Of a stretch of DNA of 64,000 bases, positions 8,123 through 16,803 are shown one piece after another (positions within the stretch are counted from its first letter, which is position 1; each line of letters begins with the position of its first letter). The stretch is from Niveispirillum sp. (GTDB lineage: Bacteria > Pseudomonadota > Alphaproteobacteria > Azospirillales > Azospirillaceae). The translations under genes and the position numbers were made by a program. The notes below the pieces were generated by a model. That model saw only the letters and a program-made list of their open reading frames with translations, was not told the origin of the DNA and ran no database searches. The stretch spans positions 41,122 to 105,121 of the forward strand of contig NZ_JAGOGJ010000009.1 in NCBI RefSeq assembly GCF_017996735.1. Reading direction: 5' to 3'.

Positions 8123-9618
8123 GGTGTGGCATCCCGTGCGGCGGCGATGGCGTCGATCACCGGTTCGGCGGCGGAAACACTCCTGGTCTCGGTCCCGATG
8201 GACAGCATGCGCGGCGATGCCGCGTCATAGCGCGGCCAGGATGGCAGGCCACCGCCATTGGGATCGCCCGTCCGGGCAAAGCGGGTCCAGAGATCGCCCA
8301 TCAGGCTGGCCATCGCCTGATCGGCCGCTGTCGGCTTGAAATCGGCCTGGTCCAGGGTCCCGAAATGGAATTGCATGTCGGTGGCATGGCCGGCCCCGCT
8401 GCCCTCCTCCCGCTTGGCCTCGGCGACATAGCCGAAGCGGTAGAGCCAGGTGGGCGCCCCCGTTGCGGCATGGCGTCTGGCCAGGGCCACGGATGGTTCC
8501 ACAAAGACCACATCGCTGGCGATGGCGCGGCGCATGGCGCTGTCGGAGCCATAGGCGGCGCGCACCGCCGCCTTGTTCGGCTCCACCGCCTTTTCATGCG
8601 GGCCGTTCAGGAACATGCGGAAGATCGAGGGCACGAAGCTGAACTCGTCATCATTCGCCCCGATGATCAGCGGAACCGGGGCCTGAGCGCCTGCCGCGAA
8701 GCGGGGAACAAGGTCGCCCTGCAGGATGCGCCCATCGGTGATGGGCCCGGACCATGTCTTCTCTTCCTTGTCCAGCAGGGTGATGCCGCCGCGGACCCTG
8801 TCCGCCGGCAGGGCACGCAGGTCGGCCAGCCCGCCCTTGACGCCGGCATCCCGGGCAAAGGCCAAACCCTTGGCCTCCGCCTCGGCCAGCGTGGGCCAGC
8901 GGTCGCGCCCGCCACCGGAAATGACCGCCGCCTTGTGGAACAGCCCGCGCGCCGGTGGTGCCGTCATCAGGCGGGAGACGGATTCACCCCCGGCAGATTC
9001 CCCGATCAGGGTGACATTGGCCGGGTCGCCACCGAACGCGGCGATATTGCGCCGGACCCAGTGCAGGGCGGCGATCTGGTCCATGAAGCCCCAATTGCCC
9101 GTCGGCCCCTCCCCGCTTTCGCGCGTCAGGTCGGGATGGGCGAAGAAGCCGAAGCGGCCCAGCCGGTAATTGAAGGTGACGACCACGACGCCGCGCCGCG
9201 CCAGCCCCGCCCCATCCATGACGGGGTTGGCGGCACTGTCGGTGACGAAGCCGCCGCCCGGTATCCAGACCAGCACCGGTTTGGGCGCCCCCGCCGTCTC
9301 CGGCGTCCAGACATTCAGATAGAGGCAATCCTCGCTGGGCGTGACGGGTGATTTCGACCCCGGCAGCGGGTTCTGCATGCAATCGGGACCGAAACTTTCG
9401 GCCTTGCGCACCCCGTCCCAACCGGCGGGCGGAGCCGGCGGGCGCCAGCGCAGGTCCCCCACCGGCGGGGCGGCATAGGGGATGCCCTTGAATGCCGTCA
9501 CATCATGGGCCGCCACGCCCTGAAGCGGACCGCCCTCCACCATGACCTCCGGGGCGGCCCCGGCCGATGCCGTGGCCAGCAGCAAAGCGGCGAGTATGGT
9601 GGCGATACGAAGCCTCAT
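8119..9618 (-). CDS. Secreted type-B carboxylesterase
   Basis: 499 residues with a signal peptide cleaved near residue 22. Type-B signatures are in order: FKGIPYAAPP at about 43-52, SEDCLYLNVW at 95-104 and the nucleophile elbow GESAGG with Ser208. A Glu and the His of GAGHATD complete the triad. The family hydrolyses a broad range of carboxylic esters. It overlaps the rhamnosidase stop and the next hydrolase start by four bases each. With two other esterases in the same operon, the set could strip several chemically different acyl groups from one complex glycoside; that division of labour is inferred. Confidence 0.9.
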   Translation of the reverse strand: MRLRIATILAALLLATASAGAAPEVMVEGGPLQGVAAHDVTAFKGIPYAAPPVGDLRWRPPAPPAGWDGVRKAESFGPDCMQNPLPGSKSPVTPSEDCLYLNVWTPETAGAPKPVLVWIPGGGFVTDSAANPVMDGAGLARRGVVVVTFNYRLGRFGFFAHPDLTRESGEGPTGNWGFMDQIAALHWVRRNIAAFGGDPANVTLIGESAGGESVSRLMTAPPARGLFHKAAVISGGGRDRWPTLAEAEAKGLAFARDAGVKGGLADLRALPADRVRGGITLLDKEEKTWSGPITDGRILQGDLVPRFAAGAQAPVPLIIGANDDEFSFVPSIFRMFLNGPHEKAVEPNKAAVRAAYGSDSAMRRAIASDVVFVEPSVALARRHAATGAPTWLYRFGYVAEAKREEGSGAGHATDMQFHFGTLDQADFKPTAADQAMASLMGDLWTRFARTGDPNGGGLPSWPRYDAASPRMLSIGTETRSVSAAEPVIDAIAAARDATP

Positions 9619-12600
9619 TTGTCCCCTCCCGTGGTGAAATGATGCGTGCCCGGCCCCACGCTGTAGAGCGTGAACCGTGCCTCCTCCCGCACCCGTTCGG
9701 CGCCGTTGGGCACCGCGCGCAGGGGGCCGAAGCGGCGGGGCAGCCAGACCTCACCCATGGTGTTGGGCGGTATCTCCACCGTCAGCGACAGCGCACCCCT
9801 GGTCACGCGCCAGGAACTGGATGCCAGGCCATGAACCGTGCGCATGGAGGCCTCGGCCCATTCCAGCCCGTCGGGGATCTCCGGCCGGACCAGCACGCGT
9901 TTATATCCTGGGCCACCGGGCCGCAGACCGGCCAGCCGCGTGCGCATCCAGTCGCCGATGGACGAGAAATAATGATGGTCGCGCGACCGGCTCTCCAGGC
10001 TCCAGCTCTCGAACAGGGTCTGGTGGCCATTTTCGATCCACCAGCCCCAGCCGGGCTCCTCCGTGCGCGTGGCCAGACGATAGGCCAGATCGGCATAGCC
10101 ATGGTCGCTCAGCACCGGCAGCAGATAGCGCGTGGCGAACACGCCGGTGCGCAGCCCGTTCTTTTCGGCATCGTGCGCGATGGCAGCCGCCACATCCGCC
10201 GCCCGCCCGTCCGGCACCATGCCGAAGGCCAGCGGCAGCACATTCTGGATCTGGGTTGGGCCGGCCGCCACGCCCTTGGCATCGACCGTGCGGTACCAGC
10301 CATTGGCTGGGTCCCAATAGCGCCTGTTATAGGCCTCCCGGATGGCCTGGGCCAACGCCCGGTAGCGTTGCGCATCATCCCCCTTGCCGATGACGGCGGA
10401 ACTGCGCGACAGCAGGTCGGCCTCCAGGAAGAAATAGGCGGCGGTGACGGCGTCGATGCCGCCGCCCCTTGCGTTCAGAATGTCCAGCGGGCCGGGCGGG
10501 CTCCATTCCGACAGGCCCATGCGCCCGCGATAATCCGGGCCCTTGAAGATGGTGGCCGTGTAATCCACCAGCCGCTTCTGCATCGCGTGGTTTTCTTCCA
10601 GGATGCGGATGTCGCCATAGGCCTCGTACATCTCCCAGGGCAGGATCAGGGCGGCCACGTCCCAGGGCGGGGTCGGTCCCCAGATCAGGTTCCAGCCGGG
10701 CGTGTCCTGATAGCCATAGAAGGGGGTGGTTGGCACCACCTCCGGCACTTCGCCGCTCTCGGCCTGGGCATCGCGGAAATCGGCCAGCCATTTGGTGAAG
10801 ACCCGCGCCACATCCAGGCTGCGCACCGCCATGCCGGCCGATGCCTGGGCATCGCCCGTCCAGCCATTCTTTTCGAAGGTCGGCGTATCGGTCAAAAAGC
10901 CGTGCAGATTGTTCAGGATGGTGGCACGCGCCGCCGCGTCGATCTTGCCCAGCAGCGGATTGGCGCTGGCGAAGCTTCCGGTATCGGCCACGGCCGAATG
11001 CACGATCTCCGCTGTCAGCGTATCGGCGCCCGGTTTGCCCGTCAGCCCCTCCACCTGCACATAACGGAACCCGGCATAGGAGAAGCGGGGCGTCCAGTGC
11101 TCCCTACCCGTCCCCGCCAGCGTATAGCGATAGGTCTGAAGCTGGGCATTGATCAGGCCGGAGGCAGGCGCCACCTCCCCGTTCTTGTCCAGCTTCTCAG
11201 CCGCCACCAGGGATATGGTGGTCCCGCCCGGGCCGGATGCGGACAACACCGGCAGTCCAGCGATGATGCGCCCGAAATCATAGACATGGACACCCGGCCG
11301 CACCTCTGTCACCGACACGGGCTTCAGGCTGGACACGGGCGCGATGGGTTCGGCATTGGCGAAATCGATCCGGCCCGCCGGCCCCGTGACGACCCGCGCC
11401 GGCCCCCAATCCCCCGCCGCAAACCCCGCGCGGTCCCAGCCATCGGGCCGCAGCCGCGCGTCATGGCGTTCGCCGCGATAGATGCTGTCGGACAGGGTGG
11501 GGCCGGATCGGGTCCGCCATTCGCCGTCGCTGGTGACGGTCTGGCGGCTGCCATCGCTGAACTCCACCTCCACCCTGGCCTTCAGGGCGGGATCGGCATG
11601 CCAGGGGGCGCGGTGGAAATACCATTCATTGGGATCGGTGACGCCATACCAGCCGCGCCCCAGTTCCGCCCCGATGACATTGGCACCGGGTTTCAGCCGG
11701 TCGGTGATGTCGGCCACCTGGGCCAGCACCCGCTTGTCATAGGCGGTGAAGCCCACACCCAGCGCCGTGCCACCCACCGCCGCCCCGTTCAGCGACAGAA
11801 GCGGCATGCCGGCCCCGGCCCAATAGAGCCGGGCACGGGTGATCTGTTTTACCGGCAGGGTGAATTCCCGGCGCAGCAGCGGCGCCGGCGCCTCCATGGG
11901 CAGCACGATATCGATGGACGGCACGCCGGCCGCGACCCGCAACCCGTCCGCCAGCCCATCCGCCCTTACTGTCCCCCCGGTGAAGGGATTGTCATTGGCC
12001 GTGAACCCGGTCTCCACAGGTGGCGATCCGCTGCCCGTCACATTGACCCGGTGGATGATGGCGGCCTCGGCCTGCCGGGCAGTGAACCCCACGGTGCCAT
12101 GCGCATGGGCCGCGTCGGTGATGGACGCCACCTCCATCCCATCCAGCGACGTGGCGATGCGCGCACCCTGCGCCCGGATGGTCAGGCGGTGGCGCTTGTC
12201 CTTCAGCGGCCCGCCAGCCAGGGGGACACGGGCCAGTTCGCTGGTTTTTATGCCGCCGCTCTTTCCATCGGTATAGCGGCGGACGGACTGGATCAGGACG
12301 GGGCCGTCCTTGGCATCCGACAGGGTCCAGACATAGGCATCGCCGTATTTCTTGCCCGTCCCCTGTGCCCGGAACAGGATGTCCAGCGCGGGGCCTTTCA
12401 GGGTCAGGTCGACCTCCAGTTCCAGGTCGCCCCAGTCATGCACCGTGTGCTGTGGGCCGGAAATCCAGGATGCCTGCCACTGGTCGGGCGACAGCAGCCC
12501 CATTTCCCACCAGTCGGGCCGGCTCCAGCCGCCTTGCTGGCCCGCCGCGTCCCAGACCATGACCTGCCACCAATAGCGTTTGCCGGCGGCCAGTTGCGGT

Positions 12601-12881
12601 CCCCCATAGGCGATCTGGACATTGCCGTCGCCCGCCACCTTGCCGCTGTCCCAGACCAGGGGCCCAGCCGTCAGCGCCGCCTCGCTCTCTGCCACACGGA
12701 TGCGATAGGCGGACTGGCGGTCCACGCGCGACAGCCAGGCCAGACGCGGCGCCTGTTCATCCAGGCCCAGCGGACGGGTGGCATATTCCACTCGCATCCC
12801 CTCCGGCACGCCAGGGCCCGCACAGCCGGCGGCCAGCGCCAGGGCCATCACGCAACCGGTCCGGTACAGCCATTCCCGCAT
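9615..12881 (-). CDS. GH78 alpha-L-rhamnosidase, lipoprotein
   Basis: 1088 residues, normal for large GH78 enzymes. A short signal ends in AAGC (Cys20), implying lipid anchoring. An N-terminal Fn3-like domain, beta-sandwich domains including a carbohydrate-binding-like insert around residues 140-270, and a C-terminal (alpha/alpha)6 barrel can be traced. The barrel contains FLTDTPTFEKNGWTGDAQ, which holds the acidic residues typical of the family. The enzyme releases terminal alpha-L-rhamnose, as found in rutinosides, saponins and pectin side chains. It follows the TonB receptor gene by 11 bases and overlaps the carboxylesterase start by four, so it belongs to one operon. Confidence 0.93.
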   Translation of the reverse strand: MREWLYRTGCVMALALAAGCAGPGVPEGMRVEYATRPLGLDEQAPRLAWLSRVDRQSAYRIRVAESEAALTAGPLVWDSGKVAGDGNVQIAYGGPQLAAGKRYWWQVMVWDAAGQQGGWSRPDWWEMGLLSPDQWQASWISGPQHTVHDWGDLELEVDLTLKGPALDILFRAQGTGKKYGDAYVWTLSDAKDGPVLIQSVRRYTDGKSGGIKTSELARVPLAGGPLKDKRHRLTIRAQGARIATSLDGMEVASITDAAHAHGTVGFTARQAEAAIIHRVNVTGSGSPPVETGFTANDNPFTGGTVRADGLADGLRVAAGVPSIDIVLPMEAPAPLLRREFTLPVKQITRARLYWAGAGMPLLSLNGAAVGGTALGVGFTAYDKRVLAQVADITDRLKPGANVIGAELGRGWYGVTDPNEWYFHRAPWHADPALKARVEVEFSDGSRQTVTSDGEWRTRSGPTLSDSIYRGERHDARLRPDGWDRAGFAAGDWGPARVVTGPAGRIDFANAEPIAPVSSLKPVSVTEVRPGVHVYDFGRIIAGLPVLSASGPGGTTISLVAAEKLDKNGEVAPASGLINAQLQTYRYTLAGTGREHWTPRFSYAGFRYVQVEGLTGKPGADTLTAEIVHSAVADTGSFASANPLLGKIDAAARATILNNLHGFLTDTPTFEKNGWTGDAQASAGMAVRSLDVARVFTKWLADFRDAQAESGEVPEVVPTTPFYGYQDTPGWNLIWGPTPPWDVAALILPWEMYEAYGDIRILEENHAMQKRLVDYTATIFKGPDYRGRMGLSEWSPPGPLDILNARGGGIDAVTAAYFFLEADLLSRSSAVIGKGDDAQRYRALAQAIREAYNRRYWDPANGWYRTVDAKGVAAGPTQIQNVLPLAFGMVPDGRAADVAAAIAHDAEKNGLRTGVFATRYLLPVLSDHGYADLAYRLATRTEEPGWGWWIENGHQTLFESWSLESRSRDHHYFSSIGDWMRTRLAGLRPGGPGYKRVLVRPEIPDGLEWAEASMRTVHGLASSSWRVTRGALSLTVEIPPNTMGEVWLPRRFGPLRAVPNGAERVREEARFTLYSVGPGTHHFTTGGDK

Positions 12882-12892
12882 CGTCCCCCTCC

Positions 12893-15526
12893 TCAGAAGC
12901 TGGTGCGCAGGCCGACGGAAACCATCCGTCCCAGGGTGCTGCCATTGGTGTAGCCGGGGACGGCGTTGAAATAGGGCGGGTCCTTGTCGAACAGGTTTTC
13001 GACATTCAAGGTCACGGAAACCCCCTCGGCCAGGGCGGACAGGTCATAGGCGGCGAACAGGTCGATGGTGTTGAAGGCGCCGATGCTGTCCTGGCTGGGC
13101 ACGCCCAGGATGGGGTAGCTGTCGCGGTGGTTCCAGGATACCCGCCCCGTCACCTCACCCACAGCCGCGCCCAGGCTGGCCACCAGCGCCAGGCGGCCGG
13201 TGCCGTTCTTCAGATCGTTGCTGAAGGCCCCGCCCTGAACGGCCTGCGTCTTGCGGTTCAGCGTGTAGGTGCCCGACACTTTTGCGCTGAGCATGCCGAA
13301 ATCCGCGCGGTGCTGGTATTCGACCTCGAAATCGATGCCGTCCGTATGGATGGCGCCCAGATTGTTGCGCCGCGCATCGAACAGCACATAGGGCGACGAG
13401 AAGGCATAGAGCGCCGGCAGGCTGGGCACCCCGTCGATACGCAGGCCGCCGGCCGCCGCCAATGCCTGCTGCAAAGTCGGGTTCAGGATGTAATAGCTGG
13501 CGAAATTGGGATCGGAATAGATCTGCGGCGTCAGCACGGGCGCCAGCCCGATGGCATCCTTGAACTTCACATTAAAATAGGTGGCGCTGACCCGCAGGCC
13601 CTTCAGCGCATCAGGCTGGAAATCCGCACCCAGCGACCATGTATCCGCCGTTTCCGGCTTCAGGTTCTGATTGCCGCCGGCCAGCACGATGGTGGGGCGC
13701 AGCAGGTCGGTGAAGGGGCTGCCGGGCTTGCGGTTGGGCGCGAACAGCACCACCTGCACCCGGCTGTCGACGGAATTGCCCAGGTCGGCCAGACTGGGCG
13801 CGTGGAAGGAGGTGCCGTAATTGGCCCTGAATGTCAGGTCCTTCACGGGCCGGTAATTCATGGCGATCTTGGAATTGGTGGTGCCACCGACATCATTGTA
13901 ATCATCATGACGGACGGAACCGGACAGTTCCAGCCCATGGATGCCATCCACACGGTTGGGCGCGCCGACCAGCGGCACATGCAGTTCTCCGAACACCGAC
14001 TTCACATTGCGGTCGGCCTTCCCGCGTGAGGTGCTGGTGGGCGCCCCAGCCGGGCCGCTGCCGATCATGCTGTCGATATCGTCGTAATGGTATTCGGCCA
14101 CCGCCGCCGCCCGCACCTCGCCACCGGGGATGCTGAACAGCGGCCCGTCCAGAACGGCGCGCACTTCCGCCAGTTGCTGCGTCGCCCGGCCCAGATTCTC
14201 GTAATTGTCGATGGCGGCCAGCAAGGTCGGATTGCTGGCGGCAAGGTTATAGGGATTCAGCGCCGTGGCCGCGCTGGTGCCGTTCAGCGCCTGGGTGGCC
14301 AGGGTGCTGTCGATCAGCCCCTCATTGGTCCGGTTCTTTGACCGGCCCAGATTGCCGACCAGCCGCAACTGCCAATCGCTGCCCAGCGCGATATCCAGTT
14401 CCGGCGTGACCCCATAGGATTCGAAGAACCCGTTGGCGACATTGCTGGGCCCGAAGACGCTGTCGAAATTGACGGCCACGTCGTGGGAGGTTTCAGTGCC
14501 GATGGGCCGGAAATACGGGTTCAAAAGGGAAACGGTGCCGCTCAACGTCGATTGCGAGGTGCGGGTGATGGTGTCACGCGACGACCAGTAACCCGTGGCG
14601 GAGAAATCCACGCCGTCCGCGATCTCCTGCACCAGCCCGCCGAAGAAGCTGTGCCGTTCCTCCCGTGGATAGAGGTCGGCATAGTCGGTCTGGTCGCAGC
14701 GGTTGACCCCACCGGGCGTGCGGTTCGGCAAGGCGAACGGCACGCCGCCCAGCAGGATATTGCCCGGCGTGCAGGCCGTACCCCGGAAATCGCTGCCCCC
14801 CTTCGCCGTCAGGTCGGCGGTCACGAAGTCGCGGTCGACGCCCAGAACATTGCCATGCCAGGCATAGGAATAGGACACCCAGGCCGACCCAGAACCCCAG
14901 TCATGGCCGCCGATCAGGCTGGCCTCCGCACTCTGGTAATCGGCGGCACGGCCATAGCGCGCATTGGCGGCCACACCGTCGAACCGGGGCCTGGTGATGA
15001 AATTGATCACGCCGCCAATGGCATCGGACCCATAGATCGACGAACCACCATCGGGGATCACCTCCACCCGCTCGATCGCGTCGGGCGGGATGATGGAGGG
15101 ATCGACACTGGTCTGCAGGATGCCGGCCCCGACCAGCCGGTTGCCGTTCAGCAGCACCAGCGTGCTGGCCCCGCCCGAGGCTGCCAGATTGCGGATATTG
15201 GGCCGCACGATGGGCAGCCCATAGCTGCCTTCGGCGCGGGGGACGGTGCCGAAATTGCCGACCTGGGGGATCTGGGCCAGCAGATCGTTGCTGGACGCGG
15301 CACCGGTGGCCACCACATCCGCGCGCTGTACCGCGATGGCATTGGTACCGATGGGGCCGACATTGCGGATCATCGTGCCGGTGACGATGATCTCCTCCAG
15401 CAGCACCTCCTCCGATGCCGCCTGAGCATGGGAGGTGGCGACGCCCAGCGCCAAACAGGAAACAGTCAGGGTCAGCAGGGCCGTGCGGGCGCACGTCCGA
15501 CGCCAGATCGGATCAAAACCGCTCAT
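12893..15526 (-). CDS. TonB-dependent outer-membrane receptor of the glycoside operon
   Basis: 877 residues. The start at 15526 is set by GGGAGG eight bases upstream and gives a proper signal peptide ending in SHAQA. A plug domain begins with a TonB-box-like EEIIVTG and contains LVLLNGNRL, IERVEVIPDGGSSIYG and GGVINFI; the rest is a 22-strand barrel ending in Phe. It is the first gene of the operon containing the rhamnosidase, esterases and glucosidase, so it probably imports a rhamnosylated glycoside. The plug repertoire resembles the receptors of alphaproteobacterial carbohydrate loci. The upstream divergent region (15527-15761) would hold its promoter. Confidence 0.93.
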   Translation of the reverse strand: MSGFDPIWRRTCARTALLTLTVSCLALGVATSHAQAASEEVLLEEIIVTGTMIRNVGPIGTNAIAVQRADVVATGAASSNDLLAQIPQVGNFGTVPRAEGSYGLPIVRPNIRNLAASGGASTLVLLNGNRLVGAGILQTSVDPSIIPPDAIERVEVIPDGGSSIYGSDAIGGVINFITRPRFDGVAANARYGRAADYQSAEASLIGGHDWGSGSAWVSYSYAWHGNVLGVDRDFVTADLTAKGGSDFRGTACTPGNILLGGVPFALPNRTPGGVNRCDQTDYADLYPREERHSFFGGLVQEIADGVDFSATGYWSSRDTITRTSQSTLSGTVSLLNPYFRPIGTETSHDVAVNFDSVFGPSNVANGFFESYGVTPELDIALGSDWQLRLVGNLGRSKNRTNEGLIDSTLATQALNGTSAATALNPYNLAASNPTLLAAIDNYENLGRATQQLAEVRAVLDGPLFSIPGGEVRAAAVAEYHYDDIDSMIGSGPAGAPTSTSRGKADRNVKSVFGELHVPLVGAPNRVDGIHGLELSGSVRHDDYNDVGGTTNSKIAMNYRPVKDLTFRANYGTSFHAPSLADLGNSVDSRVQVVLFAPNRKPGSPFTDLLRPTIVLAGGNQNLKPETADTWSLGADFQPDALKGLRVSATYFNVKFKDAIGLAPVLTPQIYSDPNFASYYILNPTLQQALAAAGGLRIDGVPSLPALYAFSSPYVLFDARRNNLGAIHTDGIDFEVEYQHRADFGMLSAKVSGTYTLNRKTQAVQGGAFSNDLKNGTGRLALVASLGAAVGEVTGRVSWNHRDSYPILGVPSQDSIGAFNTIDLFAAYDLSALAEGVSVTLNVENLFDKDPPYFNAVPGYTNGSTLGRMVSVGLRTSF

Positions 15527-15761
15527 CGATATCCTCCCCGGGGCCGCGCCAGCCGGTGGCCGCAGCCGGATCTTTCTTGATTTGGGCGGGGGGCCTGCCC
15601 CCGTCAGGACCGGTGTTTCGAGACACCATCGTCCTTCGCCACTGATCATTATGTATGTTGGTGGATTGGGTCAATGAATAATTTACATCATTGTCAATAT
15701 TGTCGGGCGATGATAGTCAGGCCGGCACCGGACGACGAAACGGGCGGCAGGGAGACCGGCG

Positions 15762-16718
15762 ATGATGGGGACAGTTGCGGCGGCAATGGCGCTGGCGGGC
15801 GCCTGGACGGGCGGTCTGGCCCTGTTCACCGGTCTGATCGCGCGGCGTGTGGAACGGGCGCTGCCGGCACAGGGAAGCTTCCTGGACCAGGACGGGGAGC
15901 GGCTGCATTATCTGGATGCCGGCAGCGGCCCCGCCCTGGTCATGATCCACGGGCTGAGCGGCCAGATGCGCCATTTCAGCCATGGATTGCTGCCGCTTCT
16001 GACCGACCGTTTCCGCCTCATCCTGGTCGATCGGCCGGGTTCCGGCCATTCCACGCGCCCCGCCGGGGCCGATGCCGGGCCGCGCGCCCAGGCGGCCGCC
16101 ATCGCCGGGCTGATCCGGACGCTGGGTCTTCAGAAGCCGTTACTGGTGGGGCATTCACTGGGCGGGGCGGTGGCGCTGGCCATCGCGCTGGACCATCCGG
16201 ACTGTGCCGGCGGCCTCGCTCTCATCGCCCCGCTGACCCGTGCGCAGAACCGCGTGCCCGCCTGTTTCAAGGGACTGACCGTCACTTCGCCCTTCATGCG
16301 CTGGCTGCTGTCCTGGACGCTGGCCACACCCATGGCCGTGCTTTACCGGGACCGCGTCCTGGATATCGTCTTCGGCCCCGATCCGGTGCCGGCCGATTTC
16401 GGCAAGGCGGGCGGCGGCCTTCTGGGCTTGCGCCCTGCCGCCTTCCGCGCGGCGTCCGCCGACCTGATGGCGGCAAAGGCCGGCATGGCAGCGCTGGAGG
16501 CACGCTATGGCGACCTGCGGCTGCCCGTCTCCATCCTGTTCGGGCGCGGTGACCGGGTGCTGGACTGGCGCCACCATGGCGAAGCGATGCAGTCCCTGTT
16601 GCCGGGAACCCGGCTCACCCTTGTCGATGGCGGCCACATGCTGCCAATGACGGCACCCGCCGAAACCGCCGCCTGGCTGGAGCAAGAATACGGGCGCACC
16701 GGGCCGGATTCCGGTTGA
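15762..16718 (+). CDS. Alpha/beta hydrolase with N-terminal membrane anchor
   Basis: 318 residues. One hydrophobic helix (about residues 5-26) precedes a standard alpha/beta-hydrolase domain with HGLSG oxyanion motif, the nucleophile elbow GHSLGG, a late Asp (FGRGDRVLDW) and the catalytic His in DGGHMLP. It is probably an inner-membrane-tethered esterase or lactonase. It is divergent from the TonB receptor and convergent with a CoA ligase. Two adjacent ATG codons occur; a ribosome site GGGAGA lies about eight bases upstream of the first. A lactonase partner for the nearby Baeyer-Villiger enzyme is conceivable but not shown. Confidence 0.85.
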   Translation: MMGTVAAAMALAGAWTGGLALFTGLIARRVERALPAQGSFLDQDGERLHYLDAGSGPALVMIHGLSGQMRHFSHGLLPLLTDRFRLILVDRPGSGHSTRPAGADAGPRAQAAAIAGLIRTLGLQKPLLVGHSLGGAVALAIALDHPDCAGGLALIAPLTRAQNRVPACFKGLTVTSPFMRWLLSWTLATPMAVLYRDRVLDIVFGPDPVPADFGKAGGGLLGLRPAAFRAASADLMAAKAGMAALEARYGDLRLPVSILFGRGDRVLDWRHHGEAMQSLLPGTRLTLVDGGHMLPMTAPAETAAWLEQEYGRTGPDSG

Positions 16719-16738
16719 AACGGCAACGTCGGCGCGCG

Positions 16739-16769
16739 GGCGGGGCCACGGGATCGCCCATGGCCCGCC
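16739..16769. terminator. Hairpin between convergent genes, possible terminator
   Basis: GGCGGGGCCA (16739-16748) can pair with TGGCCCGCC (16761-16769), with one bulge and a 12-base loop. It lies between the convergent hydrolase and CoA-ligase genes. No U-tract follows on either strand, so termination is only suggested. Confidence 0.3.
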
Positions 16770-16803
16770 TGAACCGGTGGAGCCGACAGCAAAGCCAATC
16801 AGG

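Noticed and set aside
9567..12953. Very long open frame on the plus strand opposite the rhamnosidase
   Set aside because: It lacks domains and a ribosome site, is rich in Arg, Pro and Gly, and mirrors a clear GH78 gene; such antisense frames are normal in GC-rich DNA.
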